The notes under the pieces were generated by a model. The model searched no databases. It worked only from the letters and a program-made list of their open reading frames with translations, and was not told the origin of the DNA. From Granulicella tundricola MP5ACTX9 (GTDB lineage Bacteria > Acidobacteriota > Terriglobia > Terriglobales > Acidobacteriaceae), in the NCBI RefSeq assembly GCF_000178975.2, contig NC_015064.1, positions 3,410,001 to 3,474,000 of the forward strand: a DNA stretch of 64,000 nucleotides, read 5' to 3'. Positions 21,904 to 30,016 of the stretch are shown in pieces. The stretch's first letter is position 1; each line of letters begins with the position of its first letter. The position numbers and the translations under genes are program-made.

Positions 21904-22452
21904 GGTAAAGCTCCTTGAAGTACACGGTGAATCCAAACTTATGCGCACGCGGCAGAAAACGCACCACACGCGAAAAAATGAGGACGCTGAAGCGCCTCGC
22001 GCGAAGATTGTCCCTGCTGTGTACGTCTGTACATCTATTCAGACGAAATACAGTCGACGGTGACCGAGCTTGCAACTTCAACCCAGAGGTAAGGAGTCGC
22101 AGCCAGCTCCGTTTCGCTGTTCCGGCCCGCATAGCCCATCCGCATTGGGTCCCAGAACTCTGGGGCGGAGGGTGGCGCAGGCACGATTGCGAAGGGCCGC
22201 ATACAAACCGCCTCCATCCTGCCGAGGCCTGCGGTAAAGCTCTTGTACAACTCTATCGCAATCCCCGTCATCAGTCGATGCCGACGCGGACGAAACTTCC
22301 GCTTGCGATTGCAACCTTTCAAAGGTAACAAGCACCCCGCACAAAGTCAACAATTCCGCGGACCAAATCAGCTTTTCCGCCTTCAAAATCCACGAAGGCT
22401 GATATACGAAATCCCACAGCCTCCCGGCCCACCCCGTGGTAGCTTCTATTCC
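21904..22452. other. 549-base divergent region between rpsL and S9 peptidase
   Basis: Contains the leader and promoter of the ribosomal operon (minus strand) and the upstream region of the S9 peptidase (plus strand). I see no convincing gene: short open frames on either strand have no recognisable start or conserved composition. A small palindrome (CCCAGA-GT-TCTGGG type) lies in the leader near 22150. No clear plus-strand promoter was found. Confidence 0.6.
22322..22350 (-). promoter_or_regulatory. Sigma-70-type promoter of the ribosomal super-operon
   Basis: On the minus strand TTGACT (22345-22350) and TACCTT (22322-22327) are separated by exactly 17 bases. Transcription would start near 22315, giving a leader of about 410 bases before rpsL. 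The -35 hexamer is 5/6 to consensus. Confidence 0.55.
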
Positions 22453-24495
22453 ATGACTTTTTACCGCTTCCTCGCAGGCGCACTCCCTGCCCTGGCCCTC
22501 TCCGCCTTCGCCCAGTCCGGCACCCCCGCCCTCATGACCCCGCTCGCGCATCCTGATCCCCGCCTCGCCACCATCCACTCGCAGATGGGCCGCGCCAAGG
22601 CCCCCGGACAGGTCGCCATCTCGCCCGACGCCTCCACCCTCGCCTACACCCTCCGCAGCGAAGGCAGCCCCATCCACCTGACCTCCGCCGTCAACCCTGA
22701 CCCCGCCAAGGAAAAGCTGGTCTCCCCCGGTTCCTCTACCACCTGCGGCAACTACTCCCCCGTCTGGTCCCCCGATAGCCAGTGGCTCGCCTACACCTCC
22801 TCCTGCACGACCAGCCAGGACAAACCCGGCCAGGACCAGATCTTCCTCTACTCCCGCGCCACCGGCGAATCCAAGCAGCTCACCCACCTCAACGGCCTCT
22901 TCCAGGAGGTCGCCTGGGCGCCGGACGGCAAATCCCTCGCCTTCCTCTTCGTCCAGGACGCCTCCCGCTCCGCCGGCGCACTCGCCGCGATGAAGCCCTG
23001 GGCCGGCGTCATTGGAGAGGACGGCGTGGAAGTCCAGCGCATCTACGCCGTAGACGTCGCCACCGGCAAAGGCTCCTTCCAGTCCCCGCTCACTTTGCAC
23101 GTCTATGAGTTCGGCTACTCCCCTTCCTCCAAGGAAATCACCTACATCGCCGCAGACGCACCCGGCGAGAACAACTGGTGGGTCGCCCAGCTTTATGCCG
23201 CCCCCATCAAGATGGGCCAGAACGACGTCCCCGCCCAACCCCGCGGCGTATTCGACCCCAACACCAGCAAATCCGCCCTCCACGGCCTCCAGATCGCCGT
23301 CCCCCGCTGGTCCCCTGACGGCAAGCACATCGCCTTCATCGGCGGCCTCATGAGCGACCAAGGCTCCACCGGCGGAGATGTCTGGGTCGTCGACGCCAAG
23401 GGCGGCGAAGCCACCGACATCACCCCCAACATCGACGGCACCCCCACCTTCCTCTCCTGGACCGGTAACGACAGCATCGGCTTCGTGGAAGACCGCAGCG
23501 GCCATACCCTGCTCACCGACTACACCGTCTCCACCCGCAAGCAGGACGCCACCCAGGATCTCGGCGAGACCTCCATCGGCGGCGGCTCCATCAAGAATGC
23601 CATCAGCGTCTCCACCAACGGCACCCTGGCCTTCACCAAGGCCGGTCATGACCTGGCCCCAGAGATCTGGGCCGGTCCCTTCAACGCCGAAAAGCAAATC
23701 ACCCACCTCAACGATGGAGCCAAGCCCGGAGCCCACACTGAGTCCGTCGAGTGGGAGAACGAAGGCTTCCGCGTCCAGGGCTGGCTCACCTACCCCGCCA
23801 GCTACGACGCCAGCAAGAAGTATCCGCTCATCGTCACCGTCCACGGCGGCCCCTCCGCCTCGTCCGGAGCATCGTTTGGAGGCTCCGTCTGGGCACAACT
23901 CGGATACTTCGTCTTCTCGCCTAATCCCCGCGGCTCCTTCGGCCAGGGTGAGAAGTTCACCGCCGCCAACATCAAGGACTTCGGCTATGGAGACCTCCGC
24001 GACATCACCTCCGGCATGGATGCTATTGAAAAGAAGGTCTCCATCGATAAATCCCGCGAAGGCCTCATGGGTTGGAGCTACGGCGGCTTCATGACCATGT
24101 TCGGTGTCACCCAGACCCATCGCTTCAAGGCTGCGGTCGCCGGCGCGGGAATCTCAGACTGGAAGTCTTACTATGGAGAAAACTCCATCGACCAGTGGAT
24201 GGTCCCCTTCTTCGGCCACACCGTATACGATGATCCCGCCGTCTACGCCAAATCCTCTGCCATCGAGTACATCAAGCAGGTCACCACCCCCACCCTCGTC
24301 GTCGTCGGAGATCGTGACGGCGAATGCCCCGCCCCCCAGTCCTTCGAGTTCTGGCACGCTCTCCGCGCCGAAGGCGTCAAAACCCAGCTTGTCGTCTTCC
24401 CCAACGAAGGCCACGGCTTCCGCGACCCGGCCCACATTCGCGACCTCGAAGCTCGCGAGGTAGCCTGGTTTGCAGAAAATATGCCTGCTAAATAA
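22453..24495 (+). CDS. S9 family prolyl oligopeptidase-type peptidase, secreted
   Basis: Serine peptidase or acylaminoacyl-peptidase-like enzyme of 680 residues. Signal peptide 1-20 (MTFYRFLAGALPALALSAFA-Q) suggests export. A beta-propeller of TolB/PD40-type repeats fills about residues 35-420 (VAISPDASTLAYTLRS, PVWSPDSQWLAYTS). The alpha/beta-hydrolase domain follows with S542 in GWSYGGF, D622 in GDRDGE and H654 in NEGHGF. The ATG at 22453 was chosen because it directly opens the signal peptide; the frame continues upstream. Likely scavenges peptides in the periplasm or outside the cell. Confidence 0.92.
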   Translation: MTFYRFLAGALPALALSAFAQSGTPALMTPLAHPDPRLATIHSQMGRAKAPGQVAISPDASTLAYTLRSEGSPIHLTSAVNPDPAKEKLVSPGSSTTCGNYSPVWSPDSQWLAYTSSCTTSQDKPGQDQIFLYSRATGESKQLTHLNGLFQEVAWAPDGKSLAFLFVQDASRSAGALAAMKPWAGVIGEDGVEVQRIYAVDVATGKGSFQSPLTLHVYEFGYSPSSKEITYIAADAPGENNWWVAQLYAAPIKMGQNDVPAQPRGVFDPNTSKSALHGLQIAVPRWSPDGKHIAFIGGLMSDQGSTGGDVWVVDAKGGEATDITPNIDGTPTFLSWTGNDSIGFVEDRSGHTLLTDYTVSTRKQDATQDLGETSIGGGSIKNAISVSTNGTLAFTKAGHDLAPEIWAGPFNAEKQITHLNDGAKPGAHTESVEWENEGFRVQGWLTYPASYDASKKYPLIVTVHGGPSASSGASFGGSVWAQLGYFVFSPNPRGSFGQGEKFTAANIKDFGYGDLRDITSGMDAIEKKVSIDKSREGLMGWSYGGFMTMFGVTQTHRFKAAVAGAGISDWKSYYGENSIDQWMVPFFGHTVYDDPAVYAKSSAIEYIKQVTTPTLVVVGDRDGECPAPQSFEFWHALRAEGVKTQLVVFPNEGHGFRDPAHIRDLEAREVAWFAENMPAK

Positions 24496-24581
24496 CGCTT
24501 CGTAAACACCGTTTTGCCCCATGGGCCGTCTATACAGGACCGCTTCCTGCATACGACGGCCTGTTCTGCGTCCGGTCGCAT

Positions 24582-24610
24582 TTGCTTATGCTCGGGCGAG
24601 CTTTTAGACT
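24582..24610 (+). promoter_or_regulatory. Promoter for the 783-residue lipoprotein gene
   Basis: TTGCTT (24582-24587) and TAGACT (24605-24610) with a 17-base spacer; the same TAGACT -10 hexamer occurs at the rpsT promoter. It would give an approximately 80-base leader. Confidence 0.5.
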
Positions 24611-24698
24611 CAGGGTTGGGAAATTCCCTGCAATTTGTTCGACCGTCTTCGCCCGGCACGCGCCCATCCTGCGCCCGCGGCGGATTCGGGGAGGTTTC

Positions 24699-27050
24699 AT
24701 GCGTCGTTTGGTTTCGTTGGCCGTCCTTCTTCTCTTTGCTATCCCGTTCGGTGTCTCAGTCTCCGGCTGCTCAAAGAAAACCGTCGTCACGTATTGTGAC
24801 GGCAATGACTCCGGCCCGGTCATCGGTCAGGTAACCACCATTGACCTTGAGCCCCGCCTCACCGGCATCTCGCTCAACGAGAGCCAGATCGGCTCCGTCA
24901 GCGGCGCCACCGCCAAGGACTGCAAGAGCAGCTCCGTCTCGGTCACAGCCTTTACCTACGGCTCCTCCAACCTCAACCTCGTAGACATTGAGCCCACCAA
25001 CGGCCGTCTCTGCGCCGGCGTCTGGAACCGCAACACTGGCGGCGGCGTCCCGGACTTCACCACCTGCACCGGCAACGGCGGAAGCGGCATCGCCACGATT
25101 ACCGCCAGCGCCCAGGGCGCGGTCTCGAACTCCATCCCCGTCTTCGTCCACCCCGTCGTCACCAGCATCGTCCTCGGCGCTCCCTCCGTGAACTGCACGA
25201 CGGACCCCGCCAGCAACTGCATCAACACCAATGTCGCGGCCACCTGCATCACCGGCGTGCCCACCGCCGTCGCCGCTTACACCGGCAACGCCTGCTTCTC
25301 GCAGGGCTCCGCCGGCCAGCTCACTGCCCGCACCTATCAGGGTACGGACATCACCAACCCGGCCAACAACATCAGTTGCCAGGTCGGCCCGCTCACCTTC
25401 TCCGCCCAGAACACCGCGGTCGTCACCATAGATCCCAACGGCCTCGCCACCGCTCAGGCCCCCGGATCCACCATCATCAACGCCAACATCTCCAACTCCT
25501 CCTCCACCGCAGGCTTCTTCGCCACCTGCCCCCCGGCATCCATCGTCCTTACACCAGCCGGCTCCACCACGGTGCCGACCGCTCCCATCACCGTCGCCCA
25601 GAACATCCAGCAGGACCTCGTCGCAACCGTTACCGACACGAACGGCGTGAAGATCAATAACGTCGCCCTGGAGTATGAATCCACCACGCCCATCACCGTC
25701 CCCGTCGCCGGCGGTATCGTGACCCCCACTTACAACGGCGCAGCCTCCGTCACCGCCGTCTGCCAACCTCCCACCTGCAACAGCTCGCCCATCCAGCAGA
25801 TTGGCCTCTTCGGTAACGGCAGTGCCGTTACCTCCAACCCTGTCCGCATTAACGCCACCGGCACCGGCAACAGCACCGTCCTTTACGTCGCCAGCACCAA
25901 CTCCCAGTTCATTCAGGCGTACGACTTCACCGCCGCCCTCCAGAACGCGCCTGTGCGCCTCCCTTACGCGCCTAACTCATTGGTCCTGAGCACCGATCTC
26001 TCCACCATCTACATGGGCACGCCCAACGAGATCATGACCTTCAGCACCGCAACCAACCAGCTCCTCAAGGAAGACACCACCATCTCCGGCACGGTTATCT
26101 CCGTCTCGCCCGATAGCGGCACCGCCGTCATCACGGACCCCGTCCGCAAGCTCGTCTACCTCTACACCTCCGCCGGAGCCATCTCCACCGAGTACGGTGG
26201 CGTGGCCACCCGTGCCCAGTGGACCCCTGACAGCCAGACCGTCTACATCACCACCAACGACAGCCGTCTCCTCGTCTACTCCACCTTCAACGGCTGGACC
26301 GCAAAGAACATCTCGCCCGTCGCCTCGGACGTCGCCATCACCATCCCCCAGCAGGGCGCGTACCTCGCCGGAGCCACCACAGAGGCTGTCAGCGCCTGCC
26401 CCGTCGGCACCGTCTCCGGAGCCGTCGGCTCCCAGATCGTCACCAACACCTACTACCCCCAGTCTGACGCCGACGCAGCCACCACCGATCTCCTCACCGC
26501 CACCACCGACGGCAAGCACATGATCGGCGCAACCTCAGCCGCAACCCCGCGCCTGACCGACTTCACCATCACCCTCCCCAGTACGACCACAACCGCCGGC
26601 CAGGTCGTACCCGCTGCCTGCCCACAACCCGGCGCTTCAGCCCAGGTCTTCACCCACAGCACCAAGTCCTTGGCCTTCACCACCGCCGTCCCAACCGCCA
26701 TCACCGGCGTCATCCCCACCACGGACTCCACCTACGCGCTCTTCACCTACACCGGCACAGGAGCGGTCGTTCCGCAGTACGTCCCCGGAACCTCCACCCT
26801 CACCAACATCGCCCTGCAGAAGACCACCGCTGTCGCTCCCATCGCACCCGTCGCCGGCGTCATCAGCACGGACAACCAGACCGCTTACATCGGCACCACG
26901 GGCGACAATCTGGTCCACCAGTTGACCCGCAACACCACCGGCTTCTCTGACACGGTAGCCCCGCTCAACCCCGCCCTGCCTGCCATCACCGGATCCGGCA
27001 TCGCCACCCCCAACCTCCTGGTCCAGCGCCCACGCAAGGCGACCAGCTAA
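24699..27050 (+). CDS. Large secreted lipoprotein with Ig-like and propeller-like regions
   Basis: A 783-residue protein of unknown function. The ATG at 24699 has a GGGGAGG box 5 bases upstream and opens a lipoprotein signal peptide ending in VSGC. Residues about 45-400 are Thr/Ser/Val/Asn-rich with bacterial Ig-like (Big_2-type) character and several Cys pairs. From about 410 the sequence shows repeats like STVLYVASTNSQFIQAYDF and VISVSPDSGTAVITDP, suggesting a YVTN/NHL-type beta-propeller. A surface-binding role is plausible but unproved. A strong terminator follows. Confidence 0.8.
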   Translation: MRRLVSLAVLLLFAIPFGVSVSGCSKKTVVTYCDGNDSGPVIGQVTTIDLEPRLTGISLNESQIGSVSGATAKDCKSSSVSVTAFTYGSSNLNLVDIEPTNGRLCAGVWNRNTGGGVPDFTTCTGNGGSGIATITASAQGAVSNSIPVFVHPVVTSIVLGAPSVNCTTDPASNCINTNVAATCITGVPTAVAAYTGNACFSQGSAGQLTARTYQGTDITNPANNISCQVGPLTFSAQNTAVVTIDPNGLATAQAPGSTIINANISNSSSTAGFFATCPPASIVLTPAGSTTVPTAPITVAQNIQQDLVATVTDTNGVKINNVALEYESTTPITVPVAGGIVTPTYNGAASVTAVCQPPTCNSSPIQQIGLFGNGSAVTSNPVRINATGTGNSTVLYVASTNSQFIQAYDFTAALQNAPVRLPYAPNSLVLSTDLSTIYMGTPNEIMTFSTATNQLLKEDTTISGTVISVSPDSGTAVITDPVRKLVYLYTSAGAISTEYGGVATRAQWTPDSQTVYITTNDSRLLVYSTFNGWTAKNISPVASDVAITIPQQGAYLAGATTEAVSACPVGTVSGAVGSQIVTNTYYPQSDADAATTDLLTATTDGKHMIGATSAATPRLTDFTITLPSTTTTAGQVVPAACPQPGASAQVFTHSTKSLAFTTAVPTAITGVIPTTDSTYALFTYTGTGAVVPQYVPGTSTLTNIALQKTTAVAPIAPVAGVISTDNQTAYIGTTGDNLVHQLTRNTTGFSDTVAPLNPALPAITGSGIATPNLLVQRPRKATS

Positions 27051-27065
27051 CCAGAACAGCTCCAT

Positions 27066-27109
27066 CAGCAACAGAAAGGCCCTCCGCATGGAGGGCCTTT
27101 CTGTTGCTG
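27066..27109. terminator. 20-bp perfect hairpin, bidirectional terminator
   Basis: Arms at 27066-27085 and 27090-27109 are perfectly complementary with loop GCAT. T-rich/A-rich segments inside each arm (GGCCTTTCTG) suit both strands. It lies between the convergent lipoprotein gene and nusB. Confidence 0.8.
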
Positions 27110-27127
27110 GTCATTCGCATCTTTATA

Positions 27128-27168
27128 TGTCATTCCGCAGCGCAGCGGAGGAACCTGCAGTTGCCTTT
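27128..27168. repeat. Dispersed CATTCC-type repeat
   Basis: Copy of the family seen at 21458 and 46712: CATTCCGCAGCGCAGCGGAG then GAACCTGCAGTTGCCTTT. The CTGCAGTTGCC end also matches the repeat at 35213, linking the two subfamilies. Confidence 0.75.
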
Positions 27169-27203
27169 ACTGAAAACGGATCACTGAGAACTAATCACTA
27201 CCC

Positions 27204-27626
27204 TCACCCCAACCGAGCCTTCAACAAATCCCTGGCAACCGCATCCAGAACCCCATTCAAAAAGTGGATCGACTCTGGAGCCGCATACCGCCTCGCCACC
27301 TCCAAACTCTCATTGATCACAATCGCATGAGGAGTCTTCGGAAAGCCCAGCATCTCCGCAATCGCAGACCGGAGCAGGTTCCGATCAACCACCGGCATCC
27401 GCTCCAGCCGCCAGTTCTGGCTATGCTCCTCGATCAGCGCGTCGATCTCCGTCCCCCGGCTCGTCGCAATCCGGTAAAGATCCTCCGCAAACCCACGCGT
27501 CTCCTCATCCACATCCGTCACCGAGCTCCAGAACAGCTTCGTCACCTGCTCCGGCGTCTGCTTGCCCAGGTCCCCCTGAAACAGCATCTGCATCGTCAAC
27601 TCCCTGCTCTTACGCCTTGTACCCAC
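27204..27626 (-). CDS. nusB: Transcription antitermination factor NusB
   Basis: All-helical factor that binds boxA RNA with S10/NusE during rRNA transcription. It has 140 residues: GTRRKSRELTMQMLFQGDLG start, DRNLLRSAIAEMLGFPKTPHAIVINESLEVARRYAAPES and the FLNGVLDAVARD end, all diagnostic. It starts with GTG overlapping the ribH stop (TAGTG), so the two are translationally coupled, a common ribH-nusB pairing. Confidence 0.95.
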   Translation of the reverse strand: MGTRRKSRELTMQMLFQGDLGKQTPEQVTKLFWSSVTDVDEETRGFAEDLYRIATSRGTEIDALIEEHSQNWRLERMPVVDRNLLRSAIAEMLGFPKTPHAIVINESLEVARRYAAPESIHFLNGVLDAVARDLLKARLG

Positions 27627-28471
27627 TACGCTCCACCCTTCAACTTCCTCTGAATACTGACCATCTCAATCGCCGCCGAAGCAGCCTCGAATCCCTTATT
27701 TCCCGCCTTCAACCCAGCCCGGTCCAGCGCCTGCTCCAGCGTCTCGCACGTCAGCACGCCAAACGCGTGCGGCACGCCGGTCTCCTGCTGCGACTGCCCA
27801 ATCCCCCGAGCCACCTCGTTGTAGATCGCCTCATAGTGCGCCGTCTCGCCGCGCAGCAGACAGCCCAGCGTCACAATCGCATCATGCTTGCCGGATTCAG
27901 CCAGCGTCCGAGCCGCATTCGGAATCTCCCACGCCCCCGGCACCCGCACCACGGTGACATCCTCGCGTTTGGCACCACTCCGGTACAAGCAATCAAGCGA
28001 CCCCTGCAGCAGCCGATTCGTGATCACGGTATTCCACCGCGTCGTCACGATCGCAAACTTCATCCCCACGGCAGAGAGGTCCCCCTCAACCGCCGGCACA
28101 ACGCCATGCAGCGGATTCTCCGACTGCCAGAACCCCAGCGTCAGACCCGTGCCCAGGTGCACCGTAAACATCCGCGAGTTCCAGTGCGTGGCCTCAACAC
28201 CGGATAGTCCCGCCTTCCCATCCATCCACTTCGTCACAGCCGCGTGAACATGATCGAGCTCCGAAACCTCGATCAGCATCTCCGGCGAGCCCGGCATACG
28301 CCCCGTCACCAGCTCCAGATTGCCAACCGGCGCGAGAAACGCGGCTCCCTTGCCGCCGTCATCCTCCCACCCCTTACCTGCCTCAAACCCAAGCGCCGCG
28401 AACAGCTCAGAAAGCCGTACAAACTCCTCGGACGCGCCAACCGCCCGCACCACTGTCATTCCCTTGATCAT
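27626..28471 (-). CDS. ribH: VOC-domain / 6,7-dimethyl-8-ribityllumazine synthase fusion
   Basis: The C-terminal part (about residues 135-281) is lumazine synthase, which joins the ribityl-pyrimidine and dihydroxybutanone phosphate in riboflavin synthesis: FAIVTTRWNTVITNRLLQG, VPGAWEIP, GCLLRGETAHYEAIYNEVARGI (catalytic His near 212) and LEQALDRAGLKAGNKG. The N-terminal 120 residues (FVRLSELFAALGFEAGKG ... MFTVHLGTGLTLGFWQSE) look like a glyoxalase/VOC fold, which normal RibH (about 155 residues) lacks. Start ATG 28471 is a choice; ATG 28459 and an upstream TTG are alternatives. Confidence 0.88.
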   Translation of the reverse strand: MIKGMTVVRAVGASEEFVRLSELFAALGFEAGKGWEDDGGKGAAFLAPVGNLELVTGRMPGSPEMLIEVSELDHVHAAVTKWMDGKAGLSGVEATHWNSRMFTVHLGTGLTLGFWQSENPLHGVVPAVEGDLSAVGMKFAIVTTRWNTVITNRLLQGSLDCLYRSGAKREDVTVVRVPGAWEIPNAARTLAESGKHDAIVTLGCLLRGETAHYEAIYNEVARGIGQSQQETGVPHAFGVLTCETLEQALDRAGLKAGNKGFEAASAAIEMVSIQRKLKGGA

Positions 28472-28530
28472 CCCTAGATTGTATCGCCCCAACCATCACG
28501 ATCCGGCAGTCCGGGATATCGATCAAATCC

Positions 28531-28573
28531 GGGTGCCCCATCCTCAGACCGCAGTCTCATCGCGGTTAGGGTA
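28531..28573. repeat. TGCCCCATCC-type palindromic repeat
   Basis: GTGCCCCATCCTCA, then CGCAGTCT, then CGCGGTTAGGGT. It is nearly the same as the element at 63789-63836. The central CGC...GCG can form a hairpin. It lies in the promoter region shared by ribH and the enoyl-CoA hydratase gene. Confidence 0.65.
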
Positions 28574-28611
28574 AGAAAGTAGAATCTCCACGTACTCATA
28601 ACGGAGCACCC

Positions 28612-29394
28612 ATGCCCTACGAAACCCTCCTCCTGGAAGTCGAAGAAGCCATAGCCACCATCACCCTGAACCGCCCGCAGGTATTAAACGCCCTCAACGC
28701 CCAGCTCTTCACCGACCTCGACGCGGCCATCACCACCCTCTCCAGCAATGCAGAGATAAGAGCCATCATCCTGACCGGCGCGGGCGAAAAAGCCTTCGCA
28801 GCGGGAGCCGACATCTCAGAACTCGCCCAGACCGACGCCACCACCGGCGAGACCCTCGCCCTTCGCGGCCAGGCCGTCTTCACCCACATCGAAACCTGCG
28901 GCAAGCCCGTCATCGCCGCCATCAACGGCTTCGCCCTGGGCGGCGGCTGCGAACTCGCCCTTGCATGTACCCTCCGCCTAGCCTCAGAGACCGCCCGCAT
29001 CGGCCAGCCCGAGGTCAAACTAGGCCTCCTCCCCGGCTACGGCGGCAGCCAGCGCCTTCCCCGCCTCATCGGCCCCAGCGCCGCCCTCAAACTGCTTCTG
29101 ACCGGCGACATGATTCCCGCCCCGGAAGCTCTACGTCTCGGCCTGGTCGACGATATTCACCCCCCTGCTAACCTCCTGCCAGCCGCCTTAGCCTTGGCTA
29201 AAAAGATCGCAGCCCAGGCCCCATTAGCCGTACAAGCCTGCCTCGAAGCCGTCCACCAAGGCGCGGATCTTCCCCTAAACAAAGCCTTGGCCCTCGAAGC
29301 ACACCTCTTCGGCCGACTCAGCGCCACAGAAGACAAAAAAGAGGGCACCGCCGCCTTCCTGGCCAAGCGCCCCCCCACCTGGACCGGCCGCTAA
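28612..29394 (+). CDS. Enoyl-CoA hydratase/isomerase family protein
   Basis: Crotonase-fold enzyme of 260 residues. The oxyanion-hole segments are AFAAGADISEL (62-71) and GFALGGGCELALAC (107-119). Both catalytic glutamates of true hydratases are present: E114 in GGCELA and E134 in GQPEVKLGLLPGYGG, so a hydratase (crotonyl-CoA or short-chain enoyl-CoA) is more likely than a dehalogenase or isomerase. The start ATG has a GGAG box 5 bases upstream. It stands alone, not in a beta-oxidation operon. Confidence 0.92.
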   Translation: MPYETLLLEVEEAIATITLNRPQVLNALNAQLFTDLDAAITTLSSNAEIRAIILTGAGEKAFAAGADISELAQTDATTGETLALRGQAVFTHIETCGKPVIAAINGFALGGGCELALACTLRLASETARIGQPEVKLGLLPGYGGSQRLPRLIGPSAALKLLLTGDMIPAPEALRLGLVDDIHPPANLLPAALALAKKIAAQAPLAVQACLEAVHQGADLPLNKALALEAHLFGRLSATEDKKEGTAAFLAKRPPTWTGR

Positions 29395-29460
29395 CGCACT
29401 TTCTAATCCCTGGGCCCTTTTACGTACCCCCCAGTCCCTTTTCCCGTTATCCTATATTCT

Positions 29461-29997
29461 GTGCGCCCCACATCGTTTCTTCTCCCCCTGGCCCTGCTTC
29501 CCCTCCTCACCGGCTGCCGCTCCATCCCCGACGCCTCCTCGGCCCCCAACGCCACCGCCGAGCAGCGCGCGCAGTTCAACGACATCCGCCAGCAGCTCGA
29601 CGAGATCCCGCCCCCCAGCAAGACCCGCTACATGGCCGTCAAGACCCTCACCTCGTGGGAGAACCCCTACCTCACCATCCAGGGCCAGATGGTCACCCTC
29701 CACGTCACCATCGCGGACGCCAACCCCAGCCAGTTCGGCAACGGCGGCCTACTCCGTCCCGTGGGAGCCCGCCGCCAGGACCTCAACGTCCGCACCTCGG
29801 ACCTCGCCGCCGCCCTCAACGCCGTCCCCACGACCGCGTGGCCCTACGGCCGTGTCATCGCCGTAGAGGAGGCCCACGACATCCCCGCCGCAGCCAAACC
29901 TGAGGTCCGCCGCAACATGGAGGTCGCCATGAAGACCATCAACGACCTCGGCATCGTCCTCTACGAGTGGCAGGAGGGCGGAGCCAGCCTCCGCTAA
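29461..29997 (+). CDS. Small lipoprotein of unknown function
   Basis: 178 residues starting with GTG. The signal peptide ends in LLTGC (Cys 19), a clear lipobox. The mature part is mixed and Pro/Ala-rich with conserved-looking SWENPYLTIQGQMVTLHV and AWPYGRVIAVEEAHD. No family recognised. A TATCCT hexamer 7 bases before the GTG suggests a nearly leaderless mRNA. Convergent with era. Confidence 0.75.
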   Translation: MRPTSFLLPLALLPLLTGCRSIPDASSAPNATAEQRAQFNDIRQQLDEIPPPSKTRYMAVKTLTSWENPYLTIQGQMVTLHVTIADANPSQFGNGGLLRPVGARRQDLNVRTSDLAAALNAVPTTAWPYGRVIAVEEAHDIPAAAKPEVRRNMEVAMKTINDLGIVLYEWQEGGASLR

Positions 29998-30016
29998 CCC
30001 CCGCGCCTGAAGCGGC

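Noticed and set aside
22078..24120. 680-codon open frame antisense to the S9 peptidase
   Set aside because: Gly/Asp/Val/Glu-rich translation with no domain; it mirrors a strongly supported gene in GC-rich DNA. Similar antisense frames over tuf, fusA, the M13 peptidase, the corC-like gene and isocitrate dehydrogenase were rejected for the same reason.
28472..28611. FMN riboswitch upstream of ribH
   Set aside because: The gap is too short and is largely a dispersed repeat; no FMN-aptamer consensus seen.
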